A stretch of DNA of 25,210 bases from an uncultured Bacteroidaceae bacterium (lineage in GTDB: Bacteria; Bacteroidota; Bacteroidia; Bacteroidales; Bacteroidaceae), in NCBI GenBank assembly GCA_904502235.1, contig CAJGDP010000024.1:1-25210 (forward strand), in the 5' to 3' direction. Positions 8,727-15,496 of this stretch are shown piece by piece. The notes under the pieces are model-generated. The model was not told where the DNA came from. It ran no database searches and saw only the letters and a list, made by a program, of their open reading frames with translations. Position 1 is the stretch's first letter. Every line of letters begins with the position of its first letter. The translations under genes were made by a program, and so were the position numbers.

Positions 8727-8753
8727 GTGCAACGTCGTTGCACTTATTCTTTT
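8717..8753. terminator. Bidirectional terminator between the regulator and tRNA-Pro
   Basis: A perfect 17-bp inverted repeat (8717-8733 with 8737-8753) has a 3-nt loop and A- and T-runs at its ends. It includes the regulator's stop codon (8724-8726) and starts one base past the 3' end of the first tRNA-Pro on the minus strand, so it can serve both convergent transcripts. Confidence 0.8.
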
Positions 8754-8754
8754 G

Positions 8755-8827
8755 TCGGGGTGACAGGATTCGAACCTGCGACCCCCTGGTCCCAAACCAG
8801 ATGCGCTACCAACTGCGCTACACCCCG
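8755..8827 (-). tRNA. tRNA-Pro (anticodon TGG), promoter-distal copy
   Basis: A 73-nt cloverleaf on the minus strand: acceptor stem CGGGGTG/CACCCCG, T8 A9, D stem GCGC/GCGC with loop AGTTGGTA, anticodon stem TCTGG/CCAGG with loop TTTGGGA (anticodon TGG), five-base variable loop, T stem GCAGG/CCTGT with loop TTCGAAT, and discriminator A. CCA is not encoded (the next bases are CAA). It is identical to the copy at 8889-8961 and lies downstream of it, probably in the same transcript. Confidence 0.96.
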
Positions 8828-8888
8828 AAAACGGATTATCTTAACTACCGACAATACCACCCGTAACAGCATTGTCTTCTTATTGTTG

Positions 8889-8961
8889 TCGGGGTGACAG
8901 GATTCGAACCTGCGACCCCCTGGTCCCAAACCAGATGCGCTACCAACTGCGCTACACCCCG
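8889..8961 (-). tRNA. tRNA-Pro (anticodon TGG), promoter-proximal copy
   Basis: A 73-nt tRNA identical in sequence to the copy at 8755-8827, with the same cloverleaf and TGG anticodon. The direct repeat extends slightly beyond the tRNAs (8752-8832 and 8886-8966, 81 bp identical). The spacer between the tRNAs is 61 nt and includes a weak 6-bp inverted repeat (8850-8855 with 8871-8876). No CCA is encoded. Confidence 0.96.
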
Positions 8962-9003
8962 AAAACAACTTCAATCAAGAACCCCTGTTTCTTAATTGGT
9001 GTG

Positions 9004-9035
9004 CAAATTTAGTTCTTTTTTTTCACACAAACAAA
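9004..9035 (-). promoter_or_regulatory. Consensus Bacteroidetes promoter of the tRNA-Pro pair
   Basis: On the minus strand TTTG (9035-9032), exactly 20 nt, then TAAATTTG (9011-9004). Both boxes match the -33/-7 consensus fully. Initiation is expected near 8998, about 37 nt before the mature 5' end of the first tRNA. Confidence 0.75.
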
Positions 9036-9070
9036 AATTTACACATAAAAGAACAGCATTAGGGTATTTT

Positions 9071-11479
9071 TTATAATTTTTTCTCGTCATTATACCCATA
9101 ACCGTAACCATAGCCGTAGCCATAACCATAGCCTGTATATCGACGACGTCCTCTATGCATCTTCTTTTTGTGGTCCTCGCCGTTGATTACTACAGAAACA
9201 TTCTTCAACTTACCTTCTGCAATAAGCGAATTCAGGAATGCAACATCCTCGGAATGTGAATAGTCGAGACGTAACACATATACCACAGCATCCGCCACAC
9301 GACTGGCAATCAAAGAGTCGGAAACAAGTCCTACAGGAGCAGAGTCCATTATTATATAGTCATACTCCTTACGAAGATATTCAAAAGCCTTTTCCAGATT
9401 GGTGCCGGCAAGCAACTCCGCCGGGTTAGGAGGAACAATACCTGCAGGAAGCAAATCCAAATCGTCAACAACTCCTGATTTAAGAATTGCATTGTCTATT
9501 ATAGATAGTTCTTTTTCATCTGCGGCAAGATAAGAGGTAAGTCCTTCGGCATTATTGTCGATGCTGAAAATCTCAGCCAATCGCGGACGACGGATATCGC
9601 AACCGACCAGCAACACCTTCTTACCGAGAAGTGCAATACTTACTGCCATGTTCGATGCGATAAAAGTCTTACCCTCACCCGAAGAGGAAGATGTAAACAA
9701 CACCACCTTACCCGAAGAATTCTTCATGACAAACTGCAGGTTTGTACGCAACGAGCGGAAAGATTCCGTAACCAGATTATTTGTATTCTTGTCTATTACA
9801 ATGGAACGCACACTACCCTTAAGGCTGCTCAAATAAGGAATAGTACCCACCAAAGGCACAGAGAAGAGTTTTGCAGTATCTTCAACAGAAGTAAGCTTTG
9901 TCTGGAACATCATAAGCAGAGCCACATAAGCCAAAGGAATGGCAAGACCTATAAAAAGCGCCACCAGCATTATCTTATTCTTATTGGGAGAAACCGCACC
10001 ACTCAAGATTGGAGCATCTATACAACGCAGATTGTCTGCCGCAATGGCAAGACTCAAAGCATTCTCCTCGTACTTCTGCAACAACATCACATAAAGGTCC
10101 GACTTGATATTGCACTCACGTGTAAGAGCCAGCAACTCCCGTTCTATATCGGGTGACATTTCAAAACGGTCGGTATAATTGTCGACAAGCAACAATATGG
10201 CATCGCGCTGGACATGAAGAGATTTTTCAAAAGTCTCAAGAGCCGCACGCAGATCCTCTTGCATACCCTTAACCTTTGTTGTAAGAGCCTTCAACACTGG
10301 ATTATCCTCGGTAGCTGTCAACAACAGCATATTTCTTTCTACAACCTCCTTATTATAATTGGTAATAATAAGCGACAAAGAGTTATCGATTGCGACACCG
10401 AATGTTGTAGGAATCACCTTCATGTCATTTGCAGGGTCATTCACAAAGTCACTCAAGCACTTGGTCGCATTCAGCATCATATCAAGGTCTTCGAGCTGCT
10501 TTACATAGGCAGACTTGTTCTGCATAACCTGCGGAGCATCCAGACTTATATCTATGTTATCTTTCTTATACTGAGCCAAGTGTCCCTCCTTTTCAGAGAG
10601 CTCCTTACGCAACAGTTCAAGACGGCTGTTGATAAATTCCTCAGTCTGACGACCTACAAGATGCTTGTCGTAGTTAGTTACATTATTATAACTCTCTATC
10701 ACAGCATTAAGATAATCCACACCCTCTGCAGGAACTGCTGTTACAATAGAAAGCAGAGCCACAGACGATGATTCCGATATAGGAGCGATAGATATACGCG
10801 ACATATATCCACGGGCTGTAGCATCAGGGTTGTTGACTGTAACCATATACTCACCCTGCAGAGTCTCGGCACCCTTTCTGCTTCTCATATCCTCGACAAG
10901 GATATCTCCGGCTGGAGTATTCAATGTATACGGGAAAGAGGGAATATCGGTATACACCTCGTCGCTTTCCGAGATATAGTCGTATCTTACCTTTACAGGA
11001 TTCTTGCCGTCAAATACAAAATGGATTCTTAACGGTGCGACCATACTCTGAAGCACTTCGCTTGTTGCAGAGACATTAACCGGACTCTGCTTCTTATATA
11101 TAGGCATATCCTTTACTCCCGACTGCATATAAGAGATATATACACCCGAGCTGTACACCGCGCCACGTGCCACTGTAAACGACTTGATTACCTCAATTTC
11201 ATTCTCGACATTGGAGTTAACCCCACGATAACCGAAATCGGCTAGCATATCTGCCTGAGAAGAGAAGGAACCCTTATTCTTGTCGGCAAGCAAAATCTTT
11301 GCAGAAACCTTGTACTGCGGTACAGTAAAGTACAGATACACCCCGGCACCTACAAGAGCAAACACTACGCACACCAAAAACAGTTTCCAGTGCGCAAGGG
11401 TCATTGTAAAGAATTTACTTATATTGAATCCACCCTCTTCGGCAACAGATATTGTATTCTGATTTTCAAGCAAGTTCAT
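9071..11479 (-). CDS. Wzc-like polysaccharide co-polymerase / tyrosine autokinase
   Basis: An 802-residue inner-membrane protein that in characterised relatives controls chain length and export of capsular or exopolysaccharide through cycles of tyrosine phosphorylation. It has a Wzz-type N-terminus with a membrane helix at about 32-52, a long periplasmic coiled-coil region (about 290-480), a second helix at about 502-525, and a cytoplasmic BY-kinase domain. Walker A is SSSSGEGKT ending at about 605. The A' motif reads LLVGCDIRRP (about 624-633), with G where the usual DxD has its first Asp. Walker B is IIMDSAP (about 709-715). The C-terminus is a tyrosine cluster: RRRYTG followed by alternating Y and G, eight tyrosines within 16 residues (781-796). 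It starts 4 nt after the stop of the upstream Wza-like gene. No glycosyltransferases or flippase adjoin. No clear terminator was seen in 9036-9070. Confidence 0.92.
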   Translation of the reverse strand: MNLLENQNTISVAEEGGFNISKFFTMTLAHWKLFLVCVVFALVGAGVYLYFTVPQYKVSAKILLADKNKGSFSSQADMLADFGYRGVNSNVENEIEVIKSFTVARGAVYSSGVYISYMQSGVKDMPIYKKQSPVNVSATSEVLQSMVAPLRIHFVFDGKNPVKVRYDYISESDEVYTDIPSFPYTLNTPAGDILVEDMRSRKGAETLQGEYMVTVNNPDATARGYMSRISIAPISESSSVALLSIVTAVPAEGVDYLNAVIESYNNVTNYDKHLVGRQTEEFINSRLELLRKELSEKEGHLAQYKKDNIDISLDAPQVMQNKSAYVKQLEDLDMMLNATKCLSDFVNDPANDMKVIPTTFGVAIDNSLSLIITNYNKEVVERNMLLLTATEDNPVLKALTTKVKGMQEDLRAALETFEKSLHVQRDAILLLVDNYTDRFEMSPDIERELLALTRECNIKSDLYVMLLQKYEENALSLAIAADNLRCIDAPILSGAVSPNKNKIMLVALFIGLAIPLAYVALLMMFQTKLTSVEDTAKLFSVPLVGTIPYLSSLKGSVRSIVIDKNTNNLVTESFRSLRTNLQFVMKNSSGKVVLFTSSSSGEGKTFIASNMAVSIALLGKKVLLVGCDIRRPRLAEIFSIDNNAEGLTSYLAADEKELSIIDNAILKSGVVDDLDLLPAGIVPPNPAELLAGTNLEKAFEYLRKEYDYIIMDSAPVGLVSDSLIASRVADAVVYVLRLDYSHSEDVAFLNSLIAEGKLKNVSVVINGEDHKKKMHRGRRRYTGYGYGYGYGYGYGYNDEKKL

Positions 11480-11483
11480 ATAA

Positions 11484-12290
11484 TTAATCTTTAAATCTTG
11501 TTGACAGGTTTATTACTAGATTTATCAAACTTACAGCCATGGATGTTCCCGAAATCCACAAACTTGTTGTAGAACCCACATCCGCGCCCCTGGCTTTTCT
11601 CTTGTTTGGAGTCACATAAACGACATCGTTCTGGCGCAGATAATAAAGCGGAGATGTGAGCAACATCGCATCGTTCAAATCAACTTCATATACCTTTTTC
11701 TCACCGTTTGTCTCCTCGCGTATAATCTTGACATCGTTACGCTGACCATGAACAGTGAGGTCGCCGGCAAGTGCCAAAGCCTGAAGAATATTGATTTTGC
11801 CGTTTGCAGAATTGTATACACCCGGAGAACCGACCTCACCAAGAACCGAAACAGTATAATCCACAAAACGTACGATTACTGTAGGAGGAACGGCAAATGC
11901 ACCCTTTATCTTATCAAGGACAGCATTCTCTGCCTGCGGTATTGTGAGCCCCACAACGCTTACCTCCCCCACATTAGGGATATTCACGCATCCGTTTGCG
12001 CCCACAATATATGTATTGGTTGTAGCTGTCTGCGATGCAGAACCGTATGTACCTGAAGCTGTCAGGTTATAAGCCATAGCAGCCTTCTGCTCCTGACCGC
12101 TGTTAACGATGATACTGAGCACATCGTTATACTGTATTGTAGGTTCAAAAACCGCAACCTGTTGTTTCAGTGTATCCAAATCCCTGCTGTTCTGCAGATA
12201 AGGAACTTTTTTGTACGAGGTACAGGAAGCTACAGACATAGCCACTATCACCAGCAAAAGCATTACAGAGTCTGTCAATATTTTCTTCAT
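11484..12290 (-). CDS. Wza-like polysaccharide export lipoprotein
   Basis: A 268-residue outer-membrane polysaccharide export protein. The N-terminus MKKILTDSVMLLLVIVAMSV leads into the lipobox SVASC, predicting lipidation at C23. The Poly_export domain (about 45-130; IQYNDVLSIIVNSG, VGANGCVNIPNVGEVSVVGL) is followed by an SLBB-like domain (about 135-215; VSVLGEVGSPGVYN, LTVHGQRNDVKIIRE). A hydrophobic segment near the C-terminus (about 243-263) may be the membrane-spanning helix of this family. It is the first gene of a two-gene unit with the tyrosine kinase 4 nt downstream; the kinase's RBS region lies inside its last codons. Together they would form the export half of a Wzx/Wzy-type system whose biosynthetic genes must be elsewhere. 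Confidence 0.92.
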   Translation of the reverse strand: MKKILTDSVMLLLVIVAMSVASCTSYKKVPYLQNSRDLDTLKQQVAVFEPTIQYNDVLSIIVNSGQEQKAAMAYNLTASGTYGSASQTATTNTYIVGANGCVNIPNVGEVSVVGLTIPQAENAVLDKIKGAFAVPPTVIVRFVDYTVSVLGEVGSPGVYNSANGKINILQALALAGDLTVHGQRNDVKIIREETNGEKKVYEVDLNDAMLLTSPLYYLRQNDVVYVTPNKRKARGADVGSTTSLWISGTSMAVSLINLVINLSTRFKD

Positions 12291-12336
12291 ATATCGTTAC
12301 TTTTGTTTTTCACACCAATTACACAATCCGATAAAG

Positions 12337-12344
12337 CAAATATA
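12337..12344 (-). promoter_or_regulatory. -7 element upstream of the Wza-like gene
   Basis: On the minus strand TATATTTG matches the TAnnTTTG -7 consensus exactly and would start transcription about 40 nt before the ATG at 12290. No good -33 box is found at the usual spacing. Confidence 0.4.
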
Positions 12345-12463
12345 GTCGTGCCATATTAGCCAATATCATTGCAAAGATAGAAAACATCAGACTATTTTCC
12401 GCCTTTTATTCTAAAAAAAACAAGGATACGCTTAATTTTCATACATAATGCTCTAAATTTACT

Positions 12464-12471
12464 TATCTTTG
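12464..12471 (+). promoter_or_regulatory. -7 element upstream of mltG
   Basis: TATCTTTG matches the -7 consensus. Initiation would fall near 12478, about 30 nt before the ATG at 12508. The nearest -33-like TTTC (12437-12440) is 23 nt upstream, longer than usual. The element overlaps an upstream in-frame TTG (12469), which argues against translation starting there. Confidence 0.45.
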
Positions 12472-12507
12472 CAGAAGAATCATAATAACACACAACAACA
12501 GAAAAAG

Positions 12508-13548
12508 ATGAAAGTTGGTAAAATTTTAAAAATATCTGTTCTTACAGCCTTGCTGATTGGCTGTTGCATTGGTGCCGTTATAGGTTACACATACTTTGTA
12601 GTGAAGATGCAGAAAGCAGACATTAAGGAAACTGCATATATAAACATCACACCGGAGGACAACTCTGCGACAATAGCAAAAAAACTCTCCGCCATAGAGG
12701 GAATAGGCTCAACAAAAGGCTTTGAGTTGCTTGCCAAGCACAACGGCTTCGACAAGCGCAAGCGTAGCGGACGCTTTGCCATAAAGAACGGAGACAACAT
12801 GCATACTATATACCGTCGTATAGTAAGCAACGAACAGACACCCATAAAACTTGTTGTACCATCGACCAGAACATTGGAACAGCTCACCGGAGCAATAAGC
12901 CGACAGCTAATGCTCGACTCGCTGGAACTAAGCGGATTCCTTACAAATCCGGTATATTACACAAAGATAGGATACAGCAAAGAGACATTGCCATCACTCT
13001 TTATTCCAAACACATATGAAGTATACTGGAACATCAAACCCGAACTATTGATGACAAGAATGCTTACCGAGCACCGCAGATTCTGGAACGAGACACGCCT
13101 TGCCAAAGCCAAAAAACTCAACATGACTCCGGAAGAGGTGGCAACATTGGCATCCATAGTAGATGAAGAGACAAACAACCACGAAGAGATGCCCGTTGTT
13201 GCCGGCATGTATATCAACCGCCTTAAACGTGGCATGCCGTTGCAAGCCGACCCCACCGTGAAGTTCGCCATAGGCGACCCTACGCGTCGTCGTATACTCA
13301 AGAAAGACCTTGATGCCGACTCGCCATACAACACATACAAGTACAAAGGACTGCCACCGGGTCCTATACGCGTCCCCACCATACAGGCAATAGAAAGCGT
13401 TCTTGATTACAAGAAACACAACTACCTGTATATGTGTGCAAAGGAAGATTTCTCGGGAAAGCACAATTTTGCAAGGACACTGAGCGAACACAACGCCAAT
13501 GCACGTCACTATCAGCAGGCTCTTAACAAACTCAACATAAAGAAATAA
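12508..13548 (+). CDS. mltG: Endolytic transglycosylase MltG
   Basis: A 346-residue membrane-anchored lytic transglycosylase (YceG family) that cleaves nascent peptidoglycan strands in the periplasm and acts as a glycan-strand terminase. There is a short cytoplasmic N-terminus, a single helix at about 9-30 (LTALLIGCCIGAVIGYTYFV), and a LysM-like subdomain. The catalytic region reads LASIVDEET at 214-222, corresponding to the family's ASIVEKET, followed by VAGMYINRLKRGMPLQADPT (232-251), YNTYKYKGLPPGPI (274-287) and HNFARTLSEHN near the end. Length is typical. The start is placed at the ATG at 12508 (preceded by GAAAAAG), because the upstream TTG lies within the promoter. The next gene, a GH20 hexosaminidase, begins 3 nt after the stop. 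Confidence 0.95.
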   Translation: MKVGKILKISVLTALLIGCCIGAVIGYTYFVVKMQKADIKETAYINITPEDNSATIAKKLSAIEGIGSTKGFELLAKHNGFDKRKRSGRFAIKNGDNMHTIYRRIVSNEQTPIKLVVPSTRTLEQLTGAISRQLMLDSLELSGFLTNPVYYTKIGYSKETLPSLFIPNTYEVYWNIKPELLMTRMLTEHRRFWNETRLAKAKKLNMTPEEVATLASIVDEETNNHEEMPVVAGMYINRLKRGMPLQADPTVKFAIGDPTRRRILKKDLDADSPYNTYKYKGLPPGPIRVPTIQAIESVLDYKKHNYLYMCAKEDFSGKHNFARTLSEHNANARHYQQALNKLNIKK

Positions 13549-13551
13549 GAT

Positions 13552-15180
13552 ATGCGCACACTCCTGAAAACACTCTCTTCAATATGCCTGGCAATGATAT
13601 ATACAGTATCATTCGCACAAGACAACACTTCGGCTCTTATTCCTATGCCGAACCATATAGAGAAATGCCACAACGGCGCAACAACACAACTGAACGGCAA
13701 CACGGTTATAAACAGTGTGTTCCAAGAAGACGATTTCCTTTTGCAGGAGTTGAAGCGAATTATCGGCAGACACATGCAGTTATCACCTGCCATCGACAAC
13801 AGATGCAGGAAAAACAGGATTGAAATAGCCGTAGATTCATCGTTCAGCGAGAGAGAACGCTACACGCTTATTGTTGACAAAAAGGGAATTTCCATAAAGG
13901 GTGGCAGTGAGGGCGCACTGTTCATGGCATTGCAGACACTCGACCAGTTGCTCGTAGGCGATATCTGCAATACTGCATCAAAAAAGATAGAACATATAAG
14001 AATAGACGACAAGCCACGTTTTGCACATCGTGCAATAATGATTGACCCTGCACGTCATTTCCTGCCGGTTGAAGATGTAAAATTCTTCATCGATCAGATG
14101 GCACGTTTCAAGTTCAACGTATTGCAGATGCACCTTACCGATGACCAGGGCTGGCGCATAGAGATAAAGAGCCACCCCGAACTTACCGAAGCAGGCGCAT
14201 TCCGCACCGGCAGAAACCAGAGTCCCGACAATGGTTACTACACACAGCAAGAGATAAAGGAACTTATTGAATATGCGGCACAAAGAAATATCGAAATAAT
14301 ACCCGAACTAGACATTCCCGGACACTCCGTTGCGATACTCAAAGCACACCCCGAACTGGGATGCGCATTCCGCCAAAACGACAACAAGGACCTTGGCAGC
14401 ACTACCAACATGATGCTCTGCGCACACAACGAGGATGTTTATGCCATTTACGAAGATATAATAAGAGAAGTTGCCACATTATTCCCGTCAAAAAAGATTC
14501 ACCTTGGAGGCGACGAAGCCGCCGTAAAAGAGAATTGGGCAAAGTGCGATGACTGTCTTGCCATGATGAGGGAAGCCGGCTACGACAAACCGTCACAACT
14601 TATGATACCGTTCTTCGGTCGTATGCTCGACATTGTACGCAAGAACGGCAAGGAAGCCATACTATGGTGCGAGCTCGACAACATATGGCCACCGGCGAAC
14701 GACTATCTGTTCCCCTACCCCGATGATGTCACACTTGTAACATGGCGTAACGCCCTCACCCCAAAATGCATTGAACTTACACATAAATACGGGCACGACC
14801 TTATTATGGCACCGGGCGAGCATGCCTATCTCGATTACCCGCAATACCCGGGCGACCTGCCTGAATTCAACAACTGGGGCATGCCTGTAACCACACTCGA
14901 ACAATCGTACAGATTGGACCCCGGATACGGTTTACCACAAGGAGAACAAGCACACATACAAGGTGTAATGGCTACACTATGGGCAGAAGCCATACGCGAC
15001 ATTAACCGTCTCACATACATGACATTTCCACGAGCCATGGCTATAGCCGAAGCAGGCTGGAGCAATATGGAACAACGCTCTTGGGAGAGTTTCAAACAGC
15101 GCATATACCCCAACATAACGGAAATGATGAAAAACGGAGTTTCAATAAGAGTTCCATTTGAGATTACAGAGAGAAGATAA
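13552..15180 (+). CDS. Secreted beta-N-acetylhexosaminidase (GH20)
   Basis: A 542-residue glycosidase that removes terminal beta-GlcNAc or GalNAc residues. The signal peptide MRTLLKTLSSICLAMIYTVS ends in FAQ (about residue 23). A GH20b-type N-terminal alpha/beta domain (about 30-150) precedes the TIM barrel, which shows FKFNVLQMHLTDDQGWRIEI (187-206), IIPELDIPGHSVA (249-261) and HLGGDEA (317-323). D321/E322 are the expected catalytic pair for substrate-assisted hydrolysis. GVMATLWAE near 480 carries the substrate-binding Trp. The protein ends just after the barrel, so it lacks the extra C-terminal lectin or sheet domains of many Bacteroides GH20 enzymes. It lies 3 nt downstream of mltG and is surely cotranscribed. 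Substrate is undecided: peptidoglycan or chitooligosaccharide GlcNAc (operon context), or host glycans (compare the GH85 gene in the same window). Confidence 0.94.
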   Translation: MRTLLKTLSSICLAMIYTVSFAQDNTSALIPMPNHIEKCHNGATTQLNGNTVINSVFQEDDFLLQELKRIIGRHMQLSPAIDNRCRKNRIEIAVDSSFSERERYTLIVDKKGISIKGGSEGALFMALQTLDQLLVGDICNTASKKIEHIRIDDKPRFAHRAIMIDPARHFLPVEDVKFFIDQMARFKFNVLQMHLTDDQGWRIEIKSHPELTEAGAFRTGRNQSPDNGYYTQQEIKELIEYAAQRNIEIIPELDIPGHSVAILKAHPELGCAFRQNDNKDLGSTTNMMLCAHNEDVYAIYEDIIREVATLFPSKKIHLGGDEAAVKENWAKCDDCLAMMREAGYDKPSQLMIPFFGRMLDIVRKNGKEAILWCELDNIWPPANDYLFPYPDDVTLVTWRNALTPKCIELTHKYGHDLIMAPGEHAYLDYPQYPGDLPEFNNWGMPVTTLEQSYRLDPGYGLPQGEQAHIQGVMATLWAEAIRDINRLTYMTFPRAMAIAEAGWSNMEQRSWESFKQRIYPNITEMMKNGVSIRVPFEITERR

Positions 15181-15185
15181 CGAAT

Positions 15186-15211
15186 TCAGGCTTGCCGATT
15201 GGCAAGCCTGA
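15186..15211 (+). terminator. Hairpin after the GH20 gene, probable terminator
   Basis: TCAGGCTTGCC and its perfect complement GGCAAGCCTGA flank a 4-nt loop, starting 5 nt after the GH20 stop codon. The stem is G+C-rich, but no T-run follows on either strand, so factor-independent termination is uncertain. Confidence 0.55.
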
Positions 15212-15444
15212 TATGCTAAAAATAGTTCTGCTGCATGAAAAGAACGACGAAACTCCGAGAATACAAGATTTGAGGGCTCCTGTCCTTTGTAATCCACCGG
15301 CTCTCTAAAGCTACCCGAAGGCGTGGCCCGCCATTGGACAATTTGAAGCTTACTCGGTTTTTCGTTAAAAATTGATGAGTTTCCCAGTCAATCGATGCAG
15401 CAAAACCGTACACAAACTTAACACTCATTTTTGACGAAAGCAAG
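15212..15444 (-). other. Unexplained intergenic island with promoter-like element (possible small RNA or small ORF)
   Basis: This fills most of the 316-nt stretch between the convergent GH20 and mgtE genes. Its centre (15261-15340) is 54% G+C by my count, unlike the AT-rich gaps elsewhere. On the minus strand CTTG (15444-15441), 20 nt and TAAGTTTG (15420-15413) look like a promoter. The predicted RNA could pair 15402-15408 with 15355-15361 (7 bp), with a nested ATTGA/TCAAT stem and a GGCG/CGCC hairpin further on. Alternatively a 70-codon minus-strand ORF (ATG at 15428-15426, ending at 15216; MSVKFVYGFAASIDWE at its start) covers the same DNA, but its ATG lies upstream of the predicted transcription start. 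Neither reading is proven. Confidence 0.35.
15413..15444 (-). promoter_or_regulatory. Promoter-like element in the GH20-mgtE gap
   Basis: CTTG-N20-TAAGTTTG on the minus strand; the -7 box is an exact match to TAnnTTTG and the spacer is the same length as at the tRNA, miaA and debranching-enzyme promoters. It points toward the G+C-rich island and away from mgtE. Confidence 0.4.
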
Positions 15445-15496
15445 CAATAATGCCAATTTTTCCGTTTTTTTAAGAAATATGCATCTTTCTTATGAA

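Noticed and set aside
8755..8961. tRNA-Pro pair as an integration site for a mobile element carrying wza-wzc
   Set aside because: No integrase, no partial tRNA repeat on the far side and no composition shift; the only repeats are the full second tRNA copy.
8744..8974. 76-codon minus-strand ORF spanning both tRNA-Pro genes (contains GVAQLVAHLVWDQG)
   Set aside because: It is a translation of tRNA sequence, a well-known annotation artefact; the cloverleafs and promoter explain the DNA.
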